Source: Bacteriovorax sp. (GTDB lineage Bacteria; Bdellovibrionota; Bacteriovoracia; Bacteriovoracales; Bacteriovoracaceae). Taken from it: DNA of 5,124 nt. Made by a program: the position numbers and the translations under genes. Shown here piece by piece: positions 1 through 5,124 of the stretch. The stretch covers positions 1 through 5,124 of the forward strand of contig JAURXW010000133.1 of the NCBI GenBank assembly GCA_030654205.1, given 5' to 3'. The notes beneath the pieces are model-generated. The model was not told the DNA's origin and made no database searches. It saw nothing but the letters and a program-made list of their open reading frames with translations. How positions within the stretch are numbered: position 1 is the first letter of the stretch; the number at the start of each line of letters is the position of its first letter.

Positions 1-745
1 ACCCTTAACTGGACTTCCAAATATTCGCTCCGAAGAAAGCCCGATTGATGTTTATGGATTTATGTACTCAGTCGACTCAGAAGGAATTGATTCTGAGGCA
101 CTCGTGTCTGATGATGAGGACGGCTATTGGATTGGCGAAGAATACTCTCCTTCACTGGTACACATTGATAAACTAGGCAAGGTTATCAGACGGCTAACTC
201 CTTTTAATGAACTCCCTAAAATGTATTCTGAAAGAAAGAGTAACCGCGGTTTTGAAGGGATTGCCAAAGATAAAAATAAAATTTTTGGTTTTATGCAAAG
301 TCCGCTGCCAATGGATCATAATTTTGCAAGAATTGCAGAAATTGACTTAGACACTTTAAAAACCAGTGGTGAATATTATTATAAATTTGATAAAGATATG
401 GACAAGATTGGCGATGCGATCGGCCTGTCAAAAAACAAATTTTTAGTTATCGAACAAAACGGTAAAAAAGGTGAAGAAAGCCGTAAGTATATTTACAAAA
501 TAACACTAAATGAAACAGATACTCCGGTAAAAAAGGAAATGTTAATTAATTTGGGAACTACTCCTTTTAAATCAATCGAAAAAGTTGAAGGTATTGCTTT
601 GATCGATTCGCATCGAATAGCACTAGTTAATGACAATGATTTTCAAATTAATGGAAAAACAGATGTCTCAACTGGGCTTACTCCTTTTAATCAAGAGCCC
701 AATGAAATGCTAATTTTAGAATTTCGAGAAGACATAACAAAATAA
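1..745 (+). CDS. Phytase-like (esterase-like) beta-propeller protein, 3' part of gene
   Basis: The reading frame is open from the left edge (first full codon at base 2), so the N-terminus is missing and the ATG at 62 is an internal Met, not the start: family-like sequence precedes it. 247 residues are visible. They match the 'esterase-like activity of phytase' family (phytase-like domain): DSEGIDSEALV at residues 25-35, GYWIGEEYSPSLVHID at 41-56, the hallmark NRGFEGIA at 81-88, MQSPL at 98-102, and VNDNDF near the end (209-214). Known members are usually secreted or periplasmic predicted beta-propellers. Their substrates are mostly uncharacterised, and the phytase name comes from remote similarity, so true phosphatase activity should not be assumed. 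A signal peptide, if any, lies outside the window. The stop codon is one base from that of the convergent mscL. Family assignment is confident; function is not. Confidence 0.85.
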   Translation, partial: PLTGLPNIRSEESPIDVYGFMYSVDSEGIDSEALVSDDEDGYWIGEEYSPSLVHIDKLGKVIRRLTPFNELPKMYSERKSNRGFEGIAKDKNKIFGFMQSPLPMDHNFARIAEIDLDTLKTSGEYYYKFDKDMDKIGDAIGLSKNKFLVIEQNGKKGEESRKYIYKITLNETDTPVKKEMLINLGTTPFKSIEKVEGIALIDSHRIALVNDNDFQINGKTDVSTGLTPFNQEPNEMLILEFREDITK

Positions 746-746
746 A

Positions 747-1172
747 TTATTTTTTCAAAAGATCACGAATTTCAGTGAGTACTTGAACTTCCGGGGTTGG
801 CCCTGCTGCAACTTGAGTGCTTATTTCTTCTTTTTTGAATCGATTTAATTGTTTAATTAATAAAAAAACCGAAAAAGATACAATAACAAAACTCACAATA
901 GTATTGGCAAAAACACCATACTTAATCATAACAGCTCCGGCCTTAGTGGCCTCTGCCAATGAAGCATATGGACCTGCTTGTGAACTGCCATCTTTAAGCA
1001 CCACAAAGAGATTGGTGAAATCAACATTACCTAATACGTAACCAATTGGAGGCATGATGATATCATCAACTAGCGATTTAACAATTGTCCCAAAGGCCGA
1101 TCCAATAATAATCCCGACTGCGAGATCGACAACATTACCTTTCATTGCAAATTCTTTAAAATCTTTTAACAT
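747..1172 (-). CDS. mscL: Large-conductance mechanosensitive channel MscL
   Basis: 141 residues, close to the usual MscL length of about 135-150. MscL is a homopentameric inner-membrane channel that opens under high membrane tension and releases solutes during hypo-osmotic shock. The amphipathic N-terminal helix (FKEFAMKGNVVDLA, residues 5-18) leads into TM1 (about 14-43), with the conserved pore-lining GIIIGSAFG stretch (20-28) and DDIIMPPIG (36-44). A periplasmic loop (about 45-82) is followed by TM2 (about 85-107), a basic KQLNRFKK junction, and the C-terminal cytoplasmic helix ending TEIRDLLKK, as in E. coli MscL. The ATG is supported by a strong Shine-Dalgarno AAAGGAGA (minus strand, bases 1184-1177) five bases upstream. 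It lies 14 bp downstream of the exported protein gene at 1187-1705 and is probably co-transcribed with it. No clear intrinsic terminator follows, because the convergent gene ends one base away. Confidence 0.97.
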   Translation of the reverse strand: MLKDFKEFAMKGNVVDLAVGIIIGSAFGTIVKSLVDDIIMPPIGYVLGNVDFTNLFVVLKDGSSQAGPYASLAEATKAGAVMIKYGVFANTIVSFVIVSFSVFLLIKQLNRFKKEEISTQVAAGPTPEVQVLTEIRDLLKK

Positions 1173-1186
1173 AATGTCTCCTTTGG

Positions 1187-1705
1187 TTATTTATTGAGTT
1201 CATTAATAATTAATTTAATTGCATTCAGATGAATGCCTGTATCAATAACTTGAATACGTGGCGAATCGACCACTTCAAGAACTTTTCCATTTTTACTTAA
1301 GAATTTTTTAATAATAACAAGAGCATTTTTAACTTTTTCTTTGTTTGAAAGTGCAAACTCTACTGAATAGTAATCAAGACTACTTGGTATCTCTAGAGCC
1401 AGAACACTTGGAAATTTAAAATCCTTAAAATCTCGCATAACAATAACTTGATATCCACTTTCTCTTTTGATTCTAACTAATTCGTTTGATTGCAAAAGAT
1501 AATTAAAAATAAAATCGGGATCCCCCTCTGATAAATTAAAAACTTTTTCAATATTAATGCTTCTTTTGTCTAATTTTCCAAGATCGTATTTCATGCCTGT
1601 TTTAAGTGTTGCCCAGTCGCTGCAAGCTTTTAACGTTTTACAAGATTCTTCGGCAAAAATATTCAAACTCAAAGTAAATAAAACAAAACACAGTATCAGC
1701 TTCAT
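1187..1705 (-). CDS. Small exported protein resembling secretin N0/N1 domains
   Basis: 172 residues. A Sec signal peptide is evident: KL, then a hydrophobic core (residues 4-17), with likely cleavage after A18 (NIFA|EES). There is no lipobox, so it is probably soluble and periplasmic. C22 and C28 could form a disulfide. Residues about 29-92 have the pattern of a secretin N0 domain: WATLKTGMKYDLG, then a charged strand, an F-x-L-S-x-x-D-P helix start with N68-Y69-L70-L71, and VRIKRESGYQVIVM. Residues about 112-172 resemble an N1 ring-building repeat, with a strand, a helix before LSKNGKV (136-142), the IQVIDTG strand (151-157) and a closing IKLIINELNK helix. A full secretin (PulD/GspD, PilQ) would continue into the beta-barrel; here the gene stops. 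The ATG has AGGA (bases 1716-1713) seven bases upstream. First gene of a probable two-gene unit with mscL. The export call is firm; the secretin similarity is judged by eye and only moderately sure. Confidence 0.8.
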   Translation of the reverse strand: MKLILCFVLFTLSLNIFAEESCKTLKACSDWATLKTGMKYDLGKLDKRSINIEKVFNLSEGDPDFIFNYLLQSNELVRIKRESGYQVIVMRDFKDFKFPSVLALEIPSSLDYYSVEFALSNKEKVKNALVIIKKFLSKNGKVLEVVDSPRIQVIDTGIHLNAIKLIINELNK

Positions 1706-1724
1706 TTATTAATCCTGTTAGATT

Positions 1725-1740
1725 TAGTATTTTTATACTA
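1725..1740. promoter_or_regulatory. Perfect inverted repeat, possible operator over a minus-strand promoter
   Basis: TAGTAT-TTTT-ATACTA is a perfect 6-bp dyad with a 4-base centre, 20 bp upstream of the ATG of the exported protein at 1705. On the minus strand it contains TATAAA (1737-1732), which could be a -10 box giving a start near 1725 and a roughly 20-nt leader, but no convincing -35 lies 16-18 bp upstream. It could be an operator, a small hairpin in the 5' leader, or chance in AT-rich DNA. There is no U-tract terminator arrangement. Confidence 0.3.
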
Positions 1741-1797
1741 CTCTCAATCTCCCCTTTCATTAAAGCGAATTCTTTATACACTTTAAAATTTCTTTAG

Positions 1798-1827
1798 TTG
1801 TCATTATGGCCTCATGGGTCTTACCAT
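1798..1827 (+). promoter_or_regulatory. Candidate sigma70-type promoter for the acyl-CoA synthetase gene
   Basis: TTGTCA at 1798-1803 matches five of six bases of the -35 consensus. TACCAT at 1822-1827 matches four of six of the -10 consensus with an 18-bp spacer. It would start transcription near 1834, about 25 bases before the ATG at 1860, leaving room for the AAAAGG ribosome-binding site at 1847-1852. The -35 box is also the one used in the candidate promoter before the gene at 3619. Weak -10, so tentative. Confidence 0.35.
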
Positions 1828-1859
1828 TAATAAAAACAACTTATTGAAAAGGCTTTTAA

Positions 1860-3500
1860 ATGGATCATAATTACGAATGGGGACTTGAAAAAAATCCTGC
1901 CAACTATACTCCGTTGACTCCTTTAGAATTTATTAGTCGAACCGCAGAAGTTTATCCTGATAAATTGGCCATCATTCATGGAAATATTAAACGAACCTGG
2001 AGCCAAACCTATTTCAGAACTCTCCAACTTGCCTCGGCCTTAAAAAAACGCGGCATCAAAAAAGGTGACACTGTTGCAGTAATGCTTCCTAATACTCCTC
2101 CCATGATTGAAGCACATTTTGCTATTCCTTTTTGTGGCGCCGTACTCAATGCACTTAATATACGTCTCGATGCTGAGAATATTTCATTTATGCTTCAGCA
2201 TGGTGAAGCTAAAATCATTCTAGTCGACAGAGAATTTTCAAGCGTTATTGCACAGGCTATTTTGCGAATGGAAAATCCTCCGCTCGTAATTGATGTTGAT
2301 GATACTGAATATAATGGTGAAGGAAGTTTCATAGGCGAAATTGAATATGAAGAATTTTTAAAAGAAGGTGATGATTTTTTTGCAGGGGATCTTCCAAAAG
2401 ATGAATGGGATGCTATTTCATTAAGCTATACTTCAGGAACAACCGGAAATCCTAAAGGAGTTGTCTATCACCATAGAGGGGCATATCTCGCTGCGATATC
2501 AAACATTTTGGAATGGGACATGCCAAAACATCCAATCTATTTGTGGACCTTACCTATGTTCCACTGCAACGGGTGGACATTTCCATGGGTCATTGCGGCC
2601 AGAGCAGGGATCAATATTTGTCTTCGAAAGGTTGAAGCAAAAATTGTTTTTAATCTTATTCGCGAACATAAAGTAACTCACTATTGTGGGGCACCTATTA
2701 TTCACAACCTGCTTATTAATTCTCCCGAAGAAATGAAAACTGGAATTCAACATAATGTTGAGGCATTTGTCGCCGGAGCAGCACCTCCTGCTGCAATGAT
2801 TGAAGGTATGAGTAAATTGGGTTTTAAAATCACTCACGTGTATGGGCTAACTGAAGTTTATGGTCCAGCTAGTGTTTGCGCCAAACAAAGCTCATGGGAA
2901 AATCTTGCAATTGGTGAACAAGCAAGACTCAATGCTCGACAAGGAGTGCGCTATCATCTTCAGAGTGGCACAACCGTTATTGATCCTTTGACCATGAAAA
3001 GAGTTGTAGCGGATGGAGAGACTATGGGTGAAGTTATGTTTCGAGGAAATATAACAATGAAAGGATATTTAAAAAATCCTAATGCTACCAAAGAAGCTTT
3101 TAAAGGTGGCTGGTTTCATACGGGGGATTTGGCCGTTATAAATACTGATGGCTATATAAAAATCAAAGACCGCAGCAAAGATATTATTATTTCTGGCGGT
3201 GAAAACATTTCAAGTATTGAAGTTGAAGATGTTCTCTATCAACATCCAGCGGTTCTCTTGGCCGCAGTTGTCGCTAAACCTGATGACAAATGGGGTGAAG
3301 TTGTTTGCGCTTTTATTGAGATAAAAAATGGATCGAATGTTAATGCAGAAGAAATCATCAAGCATTGTAAAAATCATTTACCAGGTTTTAAAGTTCCAAA
3401 GTCTGTTGAATTTTGTGAACTCCCGAAAACTTCCACGGGTAAAATACAAAAATTTGAACTGCGAAAATTGGCAGGCGCTATTAAGGCCATAGATGTCTAA
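1860..3500 (+). CDS. AMP-forming acyl-CoA synthetase (fatty/carboxylic acid-CoA ligase)
   Basis: 546 residues, full length for the ANL (acyl-CoA synthetase/adenylation) superfamily. The enzyme activates a carboxylic acid with ATP to an acyl-AMP, then transfers it to CoA; it is cytoplasmic and feeds beta-oxidation or lipid synthesis. All core motifs are present: phosphate-binding YTSGTTGNPKG (190-200), the LPMFHCNGW stretch that follows, adenine-pocket YGLTE (328-332), GWFHTGDLA (417-425) with ribose-binding D423, the hinge region KDRSKDIIISGGEN (436-449), and PKTSTGKIQK (522-531) with catalytic K528. The N-terminus (NPANYTPLTPLEF) and the GVVYHHRGAY and HVYGLTEVYGP segments are those of a well-conserved bacterial subfamily related to plant acyl-activating enzyme 1, thought to act on short or medium chains; the substrate cannot be read from sequence. 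The ATG fits the family start and has AAAAGG seven bases upstream. Both flanks have their own signals, so it appears monocistronic. Confidence 0.96.
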   Translation: MDHNYEWGLEKNPANYTPLTPLEFISRTAEVYPDKLAIIHGNIKRTWSQTYFRTLQLASALKKRGIKKGDTVAVMLPNTPPMIEAHFAIPFCGAVLNALNIRLDAENISFMLQHGEAKIILVDREFSSVIAQAILRMENPPLVIDVDDTEYNGEGSFIGEIEYEEFLKEGDDFFAGDLPKDEWDAISLSYTSGTTGNPKGVVYHHRGAYLAAISNILEWDMPKHPIYLWTLPMFHCNGWTFPWVIAARAGINICLRKVEAKIVFNLIREHKVTHYCGAPIIHNLLINSPEEMKTGIQHNVEAFVAGAAPPAAMIEGMSKLGFKITHVYGLTEVYGPASVCAKQSSWENLAIGEQARLNARQGVRYHLQSGTTVIDPLTMKRVVADGETMGEVMFRGNITMKGYLKNPNATKEAFKGGWFHTGDLAVINTDGYIKIKDRSKDIIISGGENISSIEVEDVLYQHPAVLLAAVVAKPDDKWGEVVCAFIEIKNGSNVNAEEIIKHCKNHLPGFKVPKSVEFCELPKTSTGKIQKFELRKLAGAIKAIDV

Positions 3501-3518
3501 CCCAAGCTAATCGCCTGA

Positions 3519-3542
3519 TAATTCGATAAATTAAGTTTTTTT
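3519..3542 (+). terminator. Weak terminator-like element after the acyl-CoA synthetase gene
   Basis: A short dyad TAATT-CGATA-AATTA (3519-3533) is followed two bases later by seven T (3536-3542). It begins 19 bases after the stop codon. The stem is only five A-T pairs, so it is thermodynamically poor. Position and T-tract favour a terminator; stem strength does not. Confidence 0.3.
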
Positions 3543-3569
3543 GTCAATTTAACCGACAAGAACTGTAAA
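3541..3569 (+). promoter_or_regulatory. Candidate sigma70-type promoter for the exported protein gene at 3619
   Basis: TTGTCA at 3541-3546 (five of six -35 bases) and TGTAAA at 3564-3569 (four of six -10 bases) are separated by an optimal 17 bp. The predicted start is near 3576, giving a leader of about 43 nt before the ATG at 3619. The -35 forms the left arm of an inverted repeat TTGTC-N9-GACAA (3541-3559), which may be an operator for a repressor or chance. The preceding T-tract overlaps the weak terminator candidate. Confidence 0.45.
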
Positions 3570-3618
3570 CTATCTCTCAAGCTAGTTTTAAAAGATTTTT
3601 CAATAAAGGTTAGAAGTC

Positions 3619-4782
3619 ATGCACATCAAGTCTGGGTTGCTTATTTTATCCCTTGCGCTTTTAGCTTTGAGTCCAGCATATGCTGAAAACGAAAATATTT
3701 ATGTAAGCAAAAATATACAAGAAAATTTACCAGATTTTTTGGCATTAGAAATTTTTAACGATTTTAAAGAAAGTATTAATGATTATAATCTCAATCGGGC
3801 CAATCCAGATTTTTTTCTCACTTTAATAGATAATAAAGCTCTAGCAAGTTCTTATTCTCAAAACATTAAGGACATTACCCTTCCTAAAATAAAACAAAAA
3901 AAGAATACTAGTTTTTATTATATTGAAATTGGCAAAAATCACATTGAATTTAATATCGAGTTAATGCTTAAGAATAAATATTTTATCAACGGTATAGAAA
4001 AAAAATTTAATTTAAATCAAACCTCCACTTCAACATCGTTTGTAGAAATACTTTTCTCTCGTTTATTAATGAATTCGGCCTTAGCAGAAGAAGACGAAAA
4101 TCCTGAATTTAATTTACAATCAAAAAATACAAAAACGTCTAAAATGGTCATTGCAACTTTCATTGCGCTTGATCGCTCATTTGCAAAACGCTCGATTTTA
4201 GACAAAATCCCTTTAACGGGAGGAACGGCAAAGCTTAATTTAAAAAATCTTGTCGCTAAAATAAAAAATTACCAGGATCTTTGTAACAACTCTCTAAACA
4301 TTCAAACTGATATTCAAGAAGTAAGTAATATGCCCGTTGCTCCCTGGAGAGCACTGGATTATGGACAGCAAATAAAAATGCTAAAAAAATTACAAAATGC
4401 CGGTGATCCAAGTTATATGGCCACCCTCGCGTTTGTTATGCAAATGTCTAAAGAAAATGATAACGGCTCAGCATCGGTAGATAAAAAAAATGCAAACTAT
4501 CTTGACCTAGACCTGCAAGCGAAAAGTTGCAAAGCTTTACTCGATCCAATGATTCCAAAATCAATGATCACGGCCTATGCATCGGGGAAAAATCTAACAG
4601 AGCAAGAACAAGATCATCCCTGTACCAAAATAGCTAATTTAAAAATGTGCCTTTCCACTTTTACCACTCAGGCTGTTAATATAAATAATTTTGCGGCCAG
4701 ACGACAAAAAGATTTCCCTAACCAGGGTATTCTCATTGACGATATGCCGGCGAATTACCCAAGTGCTGGTTTACAAAAGTAA
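3619..4782 (+). CDS. Exported protein of unknown function with four C-terminal cysteines
   Basis: 387 residues; I do not recognise a family. The start shows a textbook Sec signal peptide: H-I-K, a hydrophobic core (residues 7-17), and cleavage after A22 (AYA|ENE). There is no lipobox, so the mature protein of about 365 residues is probably periplasmic or secreted. The N-terminal half (about 23-150) is rich in Asn, Lys and aromatic residues and has no Cys. A hydrophobic stretch, then ALA-EEDE (154-159), marks a change to an acidic linker, which looks like a domain boundary. The C-terminal half carries all four mature Cys, C222, C304, C335 and C344, an even number that suggests two disulfides. 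The tail (about 365-387) is Pro/Gly-rich. No transmembrane segment apart from the signal. The ATG has AAAGG (3605-3609) nine bases upstream and its own candidate promoter. The neighbours do not suggest a role. The gene is surely real; its function is unknown. Confidence 0.88.
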   Translation: MHIKSGLLILSLALLALSPAYAENENIYVSKNIQENLPDFLALEIFNDFKESINDYNLNRANPDFFLTLIDNKALASSYSQNIKDITLPKIKQKKNTSFYYIEIGKNHIEFNIELMLKNKYFINGIEKKFNLNQTSTSTSFVEILFSRLLMNSALAEEDENPEFNLQSKNTKTSKMVIATFIALDRSFAKRSILDKIPLTGGTAKLNLKNLVAKIKNYQDLCNNSLNIQTDIQEVSNMPVAPWRALDYGQQIKMLKKLQNAGDPSYMATLAFVMQMSKENDNGSASVDKKNANYLDLDLQAKSCKALLDPMIPKSMITAYASGKNLTEQEQDHPCTKIANLKMCLSTFTTQAVNINNFAARRQKDFPNQGILIDDMPANYPSAGLQK

Positions 4783-4790
4783 TTTTTTTT
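4753..4790 (+). terminator. Possible intrinsic terminator overlapping the stop codon of the exported protein gene
   Basis: AATTAC (4753-4758) pairs with GTAATT (4779-4784), which spans the TAA stop, and six more T follow (4785-4790). The 20-base interior holds a small CCA/TGG pairing (4759-4761 with 4767-4769). The outer stem is six pairs, mostly A-T, around a large loop, so it is weak, but the eight-T run immediately after the stop fits transcript release. The T-run reaches into the stop codon of the convergent ABC gene. Confidence 0.3.
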
Positions 4791-5124
4791 ATTTAAGAAT
4801 ACCATCAACTAACTCGATTTTTCTTGCGGCTAAATTGGCATAGTCTTTATCATGCGTCACATAGATAACAGTTGTTTTCTTTTCTAAATTAATTTTTTTA
4901 AAAAGCGCCATTACACGATCACCGTTAATCGAATCTAAGTTACCAGTCGGTTCATCAGCAAAAAGATATTTGGGACTCATCAGCAGTGCTCGGGCAATCG
5001 CTACACGTTGCTGCTCTCCACCTGAGAGTTGAGAAGGCATTCTATGCTCCTTTCCTTCAAGATCAACTTCCTTGATTAATTCTAATGCAAATGAATTCAT
5101 TTTTTTATGCAGATTATGTTTTCT
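4789..5124 (-). CDS. LolD/MacB-type ABC transporter ATP-binding protein, C-terminal part
   Basis: The frame is open to the right edge, so this is the last 111 residues of a protein of probably about 220-235. The in-frame ATG at 5100-5098 is internal: RKHNLHKK precedes it in frame and the Walker A motif must lie beyond the window. Visible are the ABC signature LSGGEQQRVAIARAL (LSGGE at bases 5028-5014), Walker B YLFADEP with catalytic Glu (DE at 4956-4951), D-loop TGNLDS, and the switch histidine in VTHD. The FADEPTGNLD wording and short C-terminus ending in DGILK fit the LolD/MacB/FtsE-like branch. LolD powers release of lipoproteins from the inner membrane with LolC/E; MacB-type ATPases drive export from the periplasm. 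The permease gene is not in view, so LolD is likely but not proven. It ends six bases from the convergent gene. Confidence 0.9.
   Translation of the reverse strand, partial: RKHNLHKKMNSFALELIKEVDLEGKEHRMPSQLSGGEQQRVAIARALLMSPKYLFADEPTGNLDSINGDRVMALFKKINLEKKTTVIYVTHDKDYANLAARKIELVDGILK

Noticed and set aside
62..64. ATG at 62 as the start of the phytase-like gene
   Set aside because: The frame is open upstream to the edge and no ribosome-binding site precedes this ATG; the family has a longer N-terminal region.
817..1041. Plus-strand open frame of 74 codons opposite mscL
   Set aside because: It lies wholly antisense to the certain mscL gene, has no family-like features, and is a shadow frame.
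2461..2837. Open frames of 71 (+) and 95 (-) codons inside the acyl-CoA synthetase gene
   Set aside because: Both lie within a fully conserved enzyme gene in other frames; their Cys/His-rich look is just the complement or shift of that sequence.
3542..3547. Perfect TTGACA -35 box on the minus strand
   Set aside because: No acceptable -10 box lies 16-19 bp downstream (minus strand) and no minus-strand gene follows it.
3541..3559. TTGTC-N9-GACAA as an intrinsic terminator
   Set aside because: The T-tract lies before, not after, the stem on the plus strand, and on the minus strand it is followed by A residues, so it cannot act as a terminator in either direction.
4017..4205. Minus-strand open frame of 62 codons inside the exported protein gene
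   Set aside because: Antisense to a gene with a signal peptide, ribosome-binding site and promoter; no independent support.
5098..5100. ATG at 5100 (minus) as the start of a short ABC protein
   Set aside because: The frame continues to the window edge with LolD-like sequence, and an ABC ATPase without Walker A would be non-functional; the gene simply runs out of the window.

Overview
The window is an ordinary, compact, AT-rich bacterial chromosomal segment (GC by eye in the mid-30s percent). It holds six protein-coding genes and no RNA gene, mobile element, CRISPR array or long repeat that I can see. Two genes carry Sec signal peptides. One is cut off at the right edge and belongs to the LolD/MacB-type ABC ATPases, which together with the secretin-like protein points to a Gram-negative. 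The AT-rich, Lys/Asn-rich coding style and the mix of a widely shared acyl-CoA synthetase with unrecognised secreted proteins would fit a low-GC Bdellovibrionota/Bacteriovorax-type bacterium. That placement is a guess from style, not a demonstrated assignment.

Layout, left to right. (1) The 3' part of a phytase-like (esterase-like) beta-propeller gene runs in from the left edge on the + strand and ends at 745. (2) It converges, with one base between stop codons, on a two-gene minus-strand unit read from about 1705 down to 747. That unit encodes a small exported protein that looks like secretin N0/N1 domains without the pore domain, then mscL, the large-conductance mechanosensitive channel, 14 bp downstream. 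(3) A 154-bp divergent control region (1706-1859) contains a perfect 16-bp inverted repeat and a candidate promoter for each direction. (4) A full-length AMP-forming acyl-CoA synthetase (1860-3500, +) has all its catalytic motifs. (5) A 118-bp gap contains a weak terminator-like element and a good sigma70-like promoter. (6) A 387-residue exported protein of unknown function follows (3619-4782, +). (7) It converges, six bases apart, on the C-terminal part of a LolD-like ABC ATPase that runs off the right edge on the minus strand.

Apart from the secretin-like protein/mscL pair, which are probably co-transcribed, the genes look like independent units: lipid or fatty-acid activation (acyl-CoA synthetase), osmotic safety valve (MscL), envelope lipoprotein or peptide transport (ABC ATPase) and exported proteins. 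I do not see a coherent multi-gene new system. The points most worth a second look are the stand-alone secretin-N-domain-like protein and the unrecognised Cys-containing exported protein.
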